The position numbers and the translations under genes were made by a program. The notes beneath the pieces were generated by a model. The model was not told the origin of the DNA and made no database searches. It saw only the letters and a list, made by a program, of their open reading frames with translations. DNA of 64,000 nt. Origin: Zygosaccharomyces rouxii (Eukaryota > Ascomycota > Saccharomycetes > Saccharomycetales > Saccharomycetaceae). Positions 27,401 through 34,804 of this stretch are shown here, piece after piece; position 1 is the stretch's first letter; each line of letters opens with the position of its first letter. The stretch lies in contig NC_012996.1 of NCBI RefSeq assembly GCF_000026365.1, positions 1,054,001-1,118,000 of the forward strand, given 5' to 3'.

Positions 27401-27727
27401 TGCTGGTGATTGAGAAGCAGTAGCATTAGCAGTCAAACTCTGCATGAACTTCTCAGAACTCATAGGCCCTTCCAAACTGTACTGAGCCGACTGAGGACTT
27501 TGGTCAGATTCTGATGACCCTAAAGCCTCCTGAGATGCGTTAGCACCGCTAAATGGTGTCGTATTCGAATTCACAGATCCATTTCTGTGCTTCTTTAATT
27601 GTTCAGTAGACTGGTTATTGACTTTGACTAAATTTGAATCAACCAATTCAGAACCATCACCTTGTTGGACATTTAACTCAAATTGTGGCTGGTGTGGTAG
27701 AAACAAAGAGGCAATGATAAGCGTCAT
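24491..27727 (-). CDS. TPS3: Regulatory subunit of trehalose-6-phosphate synthase/phosphatase complex (Tps3/Tsl1)
   Basis: A 1078-residue protein. Tps3 and Tsl1 are the large regulatory subunits of the yeast trehalose synthase complex (Tps1 synthase, Tps2 phosphatase). The start MTLIIASLFLPHQPQFEL matches theirs. Layout: a Ser/Asn-rich N-terminal region (about 20-290), a glycosyltransferase-20 domain (about 295-780; IWIHDYHLLLVPEMV, FLHVSFPSSEVFRCL), then a phosphatase-like domain (about 795-1078). The first phosphatase motif reads FFFKISEPPTP, so the catalytic Asp-x-Asp is gone, as in Tps3/Tsl1: a scaffold, not an enzyme. Only one gene is expected in a pre-duplication yeast, standing for both Tps3 and Tsl1. 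TIF11 and YMR262W flank it as in S. cerevisiae. Confidence 0.95.
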   Translation of the reverse strand: MTLIIASLFLPHQPQFELNVQQGDGSELVDSNLVKVNNQSTEQLKKHRNGSVNSNTTPFSGANASQEALGSSESDQSPQSAQYSLEGPMSSEKFMQSLTANATASQSPANPAVGNRAHSAEAFFNNPVNEQRVTSGGSSIPETPDSAAQQPISSHDSTANLLRNVNKSLLHQSVLNNANTSQFCAEGASKQPTGNSNSTVVTPKSRSVPSVNNAVVNFAKVKRQQQNATLPSMRRVPARSSGGPPAPSNLKFSQMAGTDSHEHAVLGSDSEEDDNVENSDSDLEADGNHEYYVPKFGGYSNDAKIRSSILKTSQELFSKIPWKIVPSDKGNGALKNAIFTAVRERLIKDPVRFVGTAGIPTDEIPKDISAKIVEKLEDEYSSSTVIADDVTFKGAYKNFCKQILWPTLHYEIPDNPNSKAFENHSWSYYQRLNQLFADKIVSVYKEGDTIWIHDYHLLLVPEMVRKELPHAKIGFFLHVSFPSSEVFRCLAQREKILMGLLGANFIGFQTKEYARHFLQTSNRLLMTDISETEAKYRGKIVAVKSTPVGIDFFDLNSQLRNERVLQWRQLIRNRWKNKKLIVCRDQFDRIRGLEKKMLAYERFLKENPEYVEQVVLIQITMGAEKDSISERNIMLVVDRINSLSPNVSDSQPVVFLHQDLDFAQYLALSAEADAFMVNPLRGGMNLTCHEFASCSEDKNSPLLLSEFTGSANVLRGAILVNPWDIKTVAQCIKKALEMPLYQKRQNWKKMVKSIIENDSDNWITTSLQEINFAWEFNKERSTVLKLLPDQIKKDYQASKKHIFFFKISEPPTPKTLSTLHDLASKHYVYVLNSFSKATLENLYNRVPGLGLMAENGAYVKVNGLWYTIADETDWIDDVVKILDDKMERLPGSYYKISDSMVRFHTENAEDRDRVVGVVGEAITHINTIFDGRGIHAYIHKNIMFVQQLNLSLSAAQFVLKFHRSKTDPSSSSPVTPTDIAASPSPSHLGSNDNSGSNSYFTFPAKSSQHHLDFACVTGSSSPVLEPLFQLIREEVKRGFLRYGYTIVYGNATSTYAKEHVDGLNELLSILEGINRKSL

Positions 27728-27897
27728 CTAGGATTAATGATAGTTCAGATCTGAAGTTTCGATCGTTTCTCACCCCGTCCTTGAACCTTATCGTCTCCTT
27801 AAAATCCAGTTAAAGGTGTTGTGTTGATTCAGAACTTCGAATACCATTACAACTCCCTTTCCATCCTTCACACTACTGCATAGAAAACGAGGTGTCC

Positions 27898-27905
27898 CAC
27901 GTGAC
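27898..27905 (+). promoter_or_regulatory. E-box / Cbf1-type site in the TPS3-YMR262W divergent promoter
   Basis: CACGTGAC, the full Cbf1 (or Pho4-type E-box) core, is 51 bp upstream of the TatD-like gene and 171 bp from TPS3. The gap between these divergent genes is only 228 bp, so one site could serve both. Confidence 0.4.
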
Positions 27906-27955
27906 GTGTAGAGATAGTCCAGAATTGAATCTTCCCATTGAATTACAAGGACGTG

Positions 27956-28837
27956 ATGCTAGTTGATGCCCACTGTCATTTGAGCTACCACTGCTCTGCT
28001 ACTGATGAGCAGTTGCGTAGTAGTCATCTTCGATGCGTTATGTCTACCAATCATAACGACTGGCAAGCGTTGAAGAAAATAAAGGTCGATGGAGTCAAGA
28101 AAAGCTTCGGGATTCATCCCTGGTATTCTCATCTATTCACATTGGAGCATGTTGACAAGAGGTCTCACTACGAGCAAGTTTTAGAGTGGAAGGATCAGGA
28201 TGACTTCAATGCCATAGTGGAAGTGTTACCGGACCCGATGCACTTAGATACCTATATTGCAAAAGAGTACGATTCTCAGTCGGTAACGGTAATTGGTGAA
28301 ATCGGCCTCGACAAACTGTTTCGATTACCCAAGAATACTGGATTTTATATCGAAGGAGGTGGTCCATTGAGTCGTATTAGAGTTAAAATGTCACATCAAG
28401 TTGCCGTCTTCACAAGATTTTGTCAATTGGCCAGACAATGTGGGAAACCTGTTTCTGTACATGGTGTTAAATGCCATGGACTCCTTTACGACGTCTGTCG
28501 TCAAGAGTTGATGCCACATGATGTGAAAATATGCCTTCATTCAGTGACAGCATCGTTAGACACTTTACAGATTTGGATTAAAGAATATGGCAGATCAACG
28601 TTCTTTAGCCTTTCAAAATGGATTAATTTCAAAGATTCTGATGAGGGCAAGAACTTGGTAAAGATGCTACCCTTGAAATGTATACTCACAGAAACAGATT
28701 TCCCCATAGACAAATGCCACAATAGTGAGTTGGCAGACCAACTCGATTGCATCTGTGATCAAATTGACTCTGCTCTTGACAATACTGTAGATGTTCGTCA
28801 ACTTGTTTATACCAATTTTTGTAGATTTATAGAATAG
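27956..28837 (+). CDS. YMR262W: TatD-family metal-dependent hydrolase (YMR262W homologue)
   Basis: A 293-residue member of the TatD/amidohydrolase superfamily (S. cerevisiae YMR262W is 313). It starts MLVDAHCHLSYH, with the metal-binding His-x-His at the very start. GEIGLDKL (metal-ligand Glu), VSVHGVKCHG (His), and TETDFPID (C-terminal Asp) follow in the expected order. TatD proteins are Mg-dependent 3'-5' nucleases; activity of this branch is not established. The first ATG is at 27956; the six codons above it in the frame have no ATG. Between TPS3 and SAP30, as in S. cerevisiae. Confidence 0.93.
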   Translation: MLVDAHCHLSYHCSATDEQLRSSHLRCVMSTNHNDWQALKKIKVDGVKKSFGIHPWYSHLFTLEHVDKRSHYEQVLEWKDQDDFNAIVEVLPDPMHLDTYIAKEYDSQSVTVIGEIGLDKLFRLPKNTGFYIEGGGPLSRIRVKMSHQVAVFTRFCQLARQCGKPVSVHGVKCHGLLYDVCRQELMPHDVKICLHSVTASLDTLQIWIKEYGRSTFFSLSKWINFKDSDEGKNLVKMLPLKCILTETDFPIDKCHNSELADQLDCICDQIDSALDNTVDVRQLVYTNFCRFIE

Positions 28838-28936
28838 TACTCGTTATCGTAATAAACTTAAACTTAAACATCCATTCTACACTACACAAGAGAAGGAAGA
28901 AAAAAAGGATAATACGGAATACATACATAACAGACA

Positions 28937-29443
28937 ATGGCTCGAACGGCTAATTCGAACAGTGAATCCGAGTCTAACATCAAGACTCGTAGTGCTGCCA
29001 ATACTACAGCGGGGACCGGTGTAGGGTCCCGTTCTCATGTCAAACAGAGACTCACAACCGCACAGCAACAGTACTTGAAAGATCTGGTCAGAACCCATGT
29101 TACAAACAATCACCCCAATCTCACGCCGAAACCAGATCCTATGGATTTTGAATCATATTCAGATGATTTCCTACGTCGTTACAAGGACAGGTTCCAATTG
29201 AATGTAGAGGATCATCTATCGATACAAGGTTATTTGGTAGGTTCTCAACTTGGCTCAAAGACATATTCTAGCAAGCGTAACCAACATGGAACACCAGGAG
29301 CTCGTGTATTAAAAAAGGAGCTAGCTTCTGAAGTGAAGCGCCATTTCAACTCCTACAACGTCAAGGAAACTGAATGCGTACCGCAGTTCATATATAAGGT
29401 CAAGACACAGAAGAAGAAGTTCAAGATGTGGTTCAAGAACTAG
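28937..29443 (+). CDS. SAP30: Sap30-like subunit of the Rpd3L histone deacetylase complex
   Basis: A 168-residue protein (yeast Sap30 is 201). Sap30 holds Sin3 and Rpd3 together in the large Rpd3 complex for gene repression. The first 45 residues are Ser/Thr/Asn-rich. The rest is the Sin3-binding region: QQQYLKDLVRTHVTNNHP, MDFESYSDDFLRRYKDRF, DHLSIQGYLVGSQLG and a basic end with KKKFKMWFKN. All are typical of fungal Sap30. It lies 99 bp after the YMR262W homologue, in the order YMR262W-SAP30-CUE1. Confidence 0.95.
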   Translation: MARTANSNSESESNIKTRSAANTTAGTGVGSRSHVKQRLTTAQQQYLKDLVRTHVTNNHPNLTPKPDPMDFESYSDDFLRRYKDRFQLNVEDHLSIQGYLVGSQLGSKTYSSKRNQHGTPGARVLKKELASEVKRHFNSYNVKETECVPQFIYKVKTQKKKFKMWFKN

Positions 29444-29687
29444 AACCTGCTGAGCTGCAATGAGATGGGCTCTGGAGCGTTGTATAGTACATTTGTAATG
29501 GTCGTTTCTTACGTAGGCAAGATTTCGTTTTAATAATGGTTAAAGTTGTATCAGCTCCGAATGCATACGAACTGCTTTAAAAACACGAGATTGACACGTA
29601 TAACACCAATAGAGGCCAATAGATAAGTTGTGATTTCTTGAATTAGACTTAGAAATTTAAAATTTACATTTCTAGCGATTAAGAAGC

Positions 29688-30293
29688 ATGGATCAATCGA
29701 CATTGACCTTTTTGGTTACGATAGTAATTGGATTCGTTTTAGTCAAATGGTTCACACAGACTGATCAACATCCATCCGCTCAGGCACTTACAGGAAACCA
29801 GGCAAGTACTGGTGGCGTTAGCAGCCCTAGTAGTAGGGGATCTCAACAAGCAGCATCTACGCGACAACGTTCTCCTAGGTTCAGAAGAGCCGTTACTCCA
29901 GACATGATTGAAGTTGTTCAATCTTTGGCACCACACTTACACGAGGAACAGATACGTTACAGTTTACAACAGACAGGATCAGTGGAAGAAACAGTGGAGA
30001 GATTTTTAAGAGGTGATGATTTCCCATTCCCACCAGGTTTCAGAGCACCTGCGGCAGCTCAACAGCAGGAACATGGTAGTTCAAACGATCCAAAGAAAAG
30101 AGACAACATTAAACCTGATAACTTACTTTCCAAATTCAAAGTAGACCCAAAGGATGATATGAGCGGGAAAGATTTCCAAGAGCTAGATTTGGAGGAACGC
30201 AAGAGATTGTTAGTGTGGCAGGCTAGAAAAAATATGGAGAAAAGACTAGAATCGGATACAGTTTTGCAGTCGTTGGTCAAGAACAGTAAGTAA
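29688..30293 (+). CDS. CUE1: Cue1-like ER membrane anchor and activator of Ubc7
   Basis: A 201-residue ER membrane protein (yeast 203). Cue1 recruits and activates the ubiquitin-conjugating enzyme Ubc7 for ER-associated degradation. It has one N-terminal membrane segment (about 7-22), a Ser/Gln-rich linker, and a CUE domain (about 73-111; [17 protein letters not shown]). The C-terminal Ubc7-binding region (about 140-190) has [14 protein letters not shown] and [18 protein letters not shown]. It stands for both Cue1 (YMR264W) and its duplicate Cue4 (YML101C), since the next gene is CAC2 (YML102W). Confidence 0.94.
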   Translation: MDQSTLTFLVTIVIGFVLVKWFTQTDQHPSAQALTGNQASTGGVSSPSSRGSQQAASTRQRSPRFRRAVTPDMIEVVQSLAPHLHEEQIRYSLQQTGSVEETVERFLRGDDFPFPPGFRAPAAAQQQEHGSSNDPKKRDNIKPDNLLSKFKVDPKDDMSGKDFQELDLEERKRLLVWQARKNMEKRLESDTVLQSLVKNSK

Positions 30294-30498
30294 ATAAATA
30301 GTAACATAACAGTAGCATTTTTTACATCTTTTTATTTTTTACTCTCACCATCTGATAGCGTTCCTAATCGTTTCTGAAACGTTTCTGAATCCCATTACAG
30401 CTCTCATTATGTATAACAATGGTCCAGTCTGCAGAAATTGTGCCTGTAGGAACAAGCCGCGCCGTTAGCTCCTTGATTCTCTCTTATCGTTATTGTTG

Positions 30499-31908
30499 TT
30501 ATTGTTGTTGTTGTTGTTCCTCATGTTGATCGTCTTGGATCAAGATAGGGTGAATACGTTTCGGACCAGTACCGTAACCTTGGTCCCTTGTGGGTCCAGC
30601 CCTCTTCACTGGAAGGATATTTACCACATTCTTTGATCCTTCCTGCGTTGTAGTTATTCCCTCAGCCTGAGTTCGTACTGAAGATGATGAATCAGTCCCT
30701 ATTTTAGTACCCAGAATAGATTGATCTAAGCTTACGTAAGAGCAAAACCCATCGGTAGAGGAAATCATCAGCAATGTACCGTCTTGTGACCAAGTCAAAT
30801 CTGTTAATGGTGTATAGTGAAGATTACCGACGATTCCCAAAGGTTGCACGCTCTCCGTATCGTAAATCAGAAGCTCGTTCGAAGTAGCTACTGCGAACAC
30901 CAACTTGTAGGGAAGTTGAACATATGCTTGATCAGTCGTCACCGCATAGCGGTTAGGATTGAACGATACCGCGATAGCAGGCCTCTTTAGAAATGGCAGA
31001 CACATAATGGGGCGATTGATACTGGAGGCAATTGCTGCTCTTGTGTAGATGTAAACCGAATTATGGACTTCATTAGATGTATCGGATTTGAAGATTCCCG
31101 CCGGTACACATAATAGGCTACCACAAGGTGATATGGCGGCTCTTCTGAAAAATGACGGTAACGTTTCATTATGGAAAAGCATACAGTTTTTAGTTGTCTT
31201 TAAATCAAAATTTTGTGTATCTGTACGTTGCGGTAAGTCTCCCTTGATAATTTTATTCTTCAACTTGAGTCCAATAATTGTATTATCCCCGCTATCTCTA
31301 ACGATCTCATAGACGTTCAAAGCTCTATCAGCAGATTGTGAAAAGATATATTGATCTAATGGATCCCATACTACACCTTGCACATAATGGTTATGATCCG
31401 ATACGCTTACAACACGTTTTCCAGCTTCTACATCAAAAATTCTAACCGCATTATCCATAGATGCAGTTACAATATAACGATCATTCGGCGACCACGCTAA
31501 ATCGTATATCTCGAATGCATCACTACCAGAACGTATTTTTTTCCATACAGTCCAAGATTCCTTGAAATCATCGAACTCTACATCGTCCATGCCAAATTCT
31601 TTTACCATCTCATCGTTTTGTCTCCAAAGTAGCAATTGACCATCATCACCTGCGGAAGCCAAAACTTCACCTGTAGAATTGAACCTAATCACGTTAACTG
31701 CTTGCTCGTGCTGAGTTAATGACGATAGGAAATCAATAGTATCCACTTTCATATGGTTGTCCTTTTCAAAATTTAGCATCCACGCTCTAACACGATTGTC
31801 ACCCCCAGCGGTAAGCAATTTAGGTCTCTTAGCATCATTAGGTTGGAAACAAACGCTGTATATCGGTTGAGACTCGTGCCAGTATATCTGAAGATTGGAA
31901 GCTTCCAT
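30499..31908 (-). CDS. CAC2: Cac2-like WD40 subunit of chromatin assembly factor CAF-1
   Basis: A 469-residue WD40 protein (yeast Cac2 is 468), the p60-type subunit of CAF-1, which deposits H3-H4 behind replication forks. The start is MEASNLQIYWHESQPIYSV. WD repeats follow, with clear units such as VIRFNSTGEVLASAGDDGQL, AWSPNDRYIVTASMDNAV and DLTWSQDGTLLMISSTDGF. It ends in an unstructured, Gln-rich tail (EEQQQQQ). It converges on CUE1. In S. cerevisiae it is YML102W, so its presence here inside the YMR block shows the undivided ancestral order. Confidence 0.95.
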   Translation of the reverse strand: MEASNLQIYWHESQPIYSVCFQPNDAKRPKLLTAGGDNRVRAWMLNFEKDNHMKVDTIDFLSSLTQHEQAVNVIRFNSTGEVLASAGDDGQLLLWRQNDEMVKEFGMDDVEFDDFKESWTVWKKIRSGSDAFEIYDLAWSPNDRYIVTASMDNAVRIFDVEAGKRVVSVSDHNHYVQGVVWDPLDQYIFSQSADRALNVYEIVRDSGDNTIIGLKLKNKIIKGDLPQRTDTQNFDLKTTKNCMLFHNETLPSFFRRAAISPCGSLLCVPAGIFKSDTSNEVHNSVYIYTRAAIASSINRPIMCLPFLKRPAIAVSFNPNRYAVTTDQAYVQLPYKLVFAVATSNELLIYDTESVQPLGIVGNLHYTPLTDLTWSQDGTLLMISSTDGFCSYVSLDQSILGTKIGTDSSSSVRTQAEGITTTQEGSKNVVNILPVKRAGPTRDQGYGTGPKRIHPILIQDDQHEEQQQQQ

Positions 31909-32391
31909 TATGATGATTCGACGATGGAACCAGCCGTGTGCTCTACTTTCGAGAAACGTAAACTATGCAACTGACAGTGAATGCACAAGGGATTACCAGA
32001 TCTATAAATGTTAATGAATGAATTTATCATGCTTCTAACGCCAATATTCTTGAGATGAAAATTCTCCGTACTTAACGACCAAGCTCATCGATCTTTAAAG
32101 GTGAAAAATTTCGTTCTTCCACTTCTTTTCAATTCATCTCATCTCACTTCAAAATACATTAGATACAAGCAGAAGTAATCAAGATTCTACATCAATTCGT
32201 CAGCGGACGAAATGCCGTAGTTGTATTCAGCACATATGTCAAATTCCCAGCGAGTTCACCATTACAATGTTTCGCTGGTGCCGAAATTGTGCTAAAATAG
32301 ATGCAGAAAGGTTCTTCCCGTCGTTCGATGCGTCGAACACTTTTCCCAAGGCTCGTTTTCTTACAGCCATGGGGTCAAGGGAAGTCCGTTC
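31909..32391. other. CAC2 upstream region
   Basis: A 483-bp gap between the CAC2 start and the YMR265C stop, with no credible frame. It carries the PAC/RRPE pair listed separately and two more GATGAG cores on the minus strand near 32138-32150. Confidence 0.6.
32082..32111. promoter_or_regulatory. PAC plus RRPE motif pair upstream of CAC2
   Basis: On the minus strand TCGATGAGCT (9 of 10 to PAC) at 32082-32091, followed 10 bp away by TGAAAAATTT (RRPE) at 32102-32111. The pair is about 175-205 bp before the CAC2 ATG. This pairing is typical of ribosome-biogenesis promoters and is not what one expects for a CAF-1 gene. Confidence 0.5.
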
Positions 32392-33699
32392 TTACAGTTT
32401 CGCACCTTTATCAAGTCTTGCGTAATGTCCAAAATAAGTCTTTATCTTGATAGGTCTCCTTAGTTTAACCCACCGCACGGAGGATTGGTTGCCCTCCACG
32501 ACTCTTCGTAAAAGTGAGTTATCGTCACTGGAATCGTAGCGGCGACCAACAACGATAAACTTGTTAAACTGTGACCATAGGTATCTGGATTTATCACATG
32601 GTTCAGCCCTAAAGAAAACATGTATCCTTTGATGGGCACGGCCACAGTACCCAATTTCTACCACGTTAAAATTAATTTCACAAGATGGATCCTGTGATTG
32701 GAATTTTTGCAAACATTCTTGTATGTCTATGTTCGATTGATCATTAGTCCAAATGCGAGCAATTTGATCCGCTGGCGGAGTTTGATCCAATTGACAACAT
32801 GGTATATACATTGGATACTCCGGTAACACTTTCCAATTGTACTTTTTTTGGAAAAAGCTAAAAGTGAAACTTAGAAGGTTTTTATGAGATTGTGTATTGA
32901 GGAAAAATCCGCATTGACGTGGAGTCCATCTGACATTATCAGGTCCTGCTAACTCTAAGATCATTCTACACTCTTCTTCATTATCCAAAGGTCTGTAACG
33001 AGGTACTACTGGTACTGCCATTGTCTGGAAAGTACCACCTATTTGATCAAAGAAAGTCTTGAATTTTTCAACTTGCGACAATCGATCATCATAAACCGTA
33101 AGCTCCTCTAGAGTACCCTCGTATTCATCGATAAGATCTCTAAAGACAGCAGTCTTATACTCCATCGTGCTATTACCAACTCCGGGTTTCTTAAGACAAA
33201 CTGCATTGAAAAAAGTTACATTGCATTGTTTCAAAGTCTTTTCGAACAGTGGCCCAAACAGTTCTTCTTTCCTCCCTGTAAGTAAAATGGATACGGTTTC
33301 CTCATCTTCAAATGAGGATCTTGCTAAATCAACAATTTCTTTGTTCCAAAACTCTTGTTCTCTAGTCGACTCATCTTCAATGGCTAACATTTGATTAAAA
33401 GATTTTTCGAGAAAAAGTGGTTCTGACCACCAATCACGACCGTTGAGTAAATCTCCACCATAAAGAGTGCCTAATAGAGGCTTTGTATAAAACTGACGAT
33501 TGGGTTGAGGTGAGAGGTATAATGTATTGTCAAAATCGTAAACATGAATACGTCTAACATGGGTATCCTGAGGGGGTAAACTTAAAAGTTGAGAACAACT
33601 ATTCCATCTCTGTAAAGATTTGTGCATTGTTGCTGATCGAACAATACACATTCGAGACTCTGAGCCTCTCTTGTTAACTTTATTTATACTCTTCATCAT
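32392..33699 (-). CDS. YMR265C: HAD-like / RNA-repair-like protein (YMR265C homologue)
   Basis: A 435-residue protein, homologue of the uncharacterised S. cerevisiae YMR265C (471). A HAD motif I, HVYDFDNTLYLSP, lies at about 51-63, so the DxD is intact. SILLTGRKEELFGP is a motif II-like stretch, and ELTVYDDRLSQVEKF fits HAD motif IV. The C-terminal part (about 200-435) resembles the 'Swiss Army Knife RNA repair' module fused to HAD in fungi. Either ATG of the opening MM at 33699/33696 may be used; Met-25 (MHKSL) is also possible. Substrate unknown. Diverges from RSN1 across a long 1.1-kb gap. Confidence 0.88.
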   Translation of the reverse strand: MMKSINKVNKRGSESRMCIVRSATMHKSLQRWNSCSQLLSLPPQDTHVRRIHVYDFDNTLYLSPQPNRQFYTKPLLGTLYGGDLLNGRDWWSEPLFLEKSFNQMLAIEDESTREQEFWNKEIVDLARSSFEDEETVSILLTGRKEELFGPLFEKTLKQCNVTFFNAVCLKKPGVGNSTMEYKTAVFRDLIDEYEGTLEELTVYDDRLSQVEKFKTFFDQIGGTFQTMAVPVVPRYRPLDNEEECRMILELAGPDNVRWTPRQCGFFLNTQSHKNLLSFTFSFFQKKYNWKVLPEYPMYIPCCQLDQTPPADQIARIWTNDQSNIDIQECLQKFQSQDPSCEINFNVVEIGYCGRAHQRIHVFFRAEPCDKSRYLWSQFNKFIVVGRRYDSSDDNSLLRRVVEGNQSSVRWVKLRRPIKIKTYFGHYARLDKGAKL

Positions 33700-33941
33700 A
33701 TCTGTCGCTAATAGCGTTGGTTACCTTCGGTCGAAAAAAAGAGAATGCTCAAGCCCCAGTGACTCGGGCGGGGTTCGAAAGCAAGAACGGCGTACTAAGA
33801 CCATTTCACTGGGGGTATGCTTTGAGCGCTTGTCAAATCTATCAACATGTTAATCTCATCTACACTAAGCATAAGTACTCAGCGGCTAATCCTACTACTG
33901 CATTGCATTGTATTGTATACCTGGCAGTATTTTTCACCAGG

Positions 33942-33973
33942 CACGTGACTATTATTTTTTTTATGTATATAAG
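33942..33973 (+). promoter_or_regulatory. E-box and TATA box preceding the candidate snoRNA
   Basis: CACGTGAC at 33942-33949 and TATATAAG at 33966-33973. The TATA box is 70 bp before the predicted 5' end of the snoRNA candidate and more than 800 bp from RSN1, so it more likely serves an RNA gene than RSN1. Confidence 0.45.
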
Positions 33974-34042
33974 AGACGAAAAACTTTTTCGACAGTTTTA
34001 CTTCTTCCCTTCTCTTTCATAACACAGCAAGTCTTTTGACTT

Positions 34043-34137
34043 ACGCCATGATGATTTACCATTTCTTTAAACTTATCTACATTATCCAATGCGGGACCCC
34101 ATGGCTTCGCGGTGTGGAAATTTAGATTCTGAGGCGT
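34043..34137 (+). ncRNA. Candidate box C/D snoRNA
   Basis: A 95-base element with all hallmarks of a box C/D snoRNA. The terminal stem ACGCC (34043-34047) pairs with GGCGT (34133-34137). A perfect C box ATGATGA (34048-34054) abuts the 5' strand, and a perfect D box CTGA (34129-34132) abuts the 3' strand. The TATA box 70 bp upstream fits an independent RNA polymerase II unit. The guide next to box D would be the roughly 13 bases ending ATTTAGATT. I could not match it to a known rRNA site from memory, nor identify the snoRNA, and clear C'/D' boxes are lacking. Confidence 0.55.
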
Positions 34138-34804
34138 ATCTGTAATTACACTATTCTTGCAATTCTTGTAAGCTAAAGCTGTCTTAGGTTAGTTCAGGTG
34201 TCTTTCACATCGAAAACTCGATATAGGCACTTCGCCCTGGTGCACTGATGTTTAGTGCCATTCGAGGAAGTTTTCTTTGTTGACCCGCCGTCGTTGCCCC
34301 GCGTTACGTAATGCGATTGTCTTGGTGTATGGGAAATCAGAGATACGTAGTAAGGATACGCTACATCTTTTCAATACAATGAAAGCAGAAAATCTGGAGA
34401 AAGCTAAGGCAGTAAAGAGTTTAGGATCACTCCTTGTTCGTATAATTGTTTGTGCATTCTATGCCCTGCCAATCTCTTGAACTTAACATTGGATTCTTGC
34501 CTGAAAACCCTCGTAAATCTTCCTTCTTTATTACGAGGCGCGAAGCTATCGAACCGAGCGAAGGAAAAAAACAAAAACATAAACAAGAGGAAAGGAAGGA
34601 AGTTGGTAAAACATACGTAATAACAAAGAGGCAGAGTTGTCGATCTCTCAAACCATTACAAACGCTAGAAGATTAAATTACATAGCTAATAGTCTAGAAT
34701 ACCGAATTTTTGGGAATAAGAGAACAAGCGATCTGCACGACTTCCTTAGAGAAAGGAAAAGTGTGAGGAAAAGAAAAAGTGAAGAAAGATAGATACAGAT
34801 CGCT

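Larger units (their letters stand above)
33700..34804. other. Long intergenic region holding a candidate snoRNA and structured elements
   Basis: 1105 bp between divergent YMR265C and RSN1. In order: an imperfect inverted repeat (33747-33762 with 33806-33827), an E-box CACGTGAC (33942-33949), a TATA box TATATAAG (33966-33973), the box C/D snoRNA candidate (34043-34137), a second hairpin (34217-34266), and an AG-rich RSN1 leader. The 67-codon frame at 34277 is not convincing. Confidence 0.6.

Noticed and set aside
33751..33838. tRNA gene suggested by GGGTTCGAAA
   Set aside because: The bases either side of the T-loop-like sequence do not pair, and no acceptor stem or anticodon arm can be drawn.
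34277..34676. Short overlapping frames (67-76 codons) upstream of RSN1
   Set aside because: Low complexity, no homologue recognised, and mutually overlapping on both strands.
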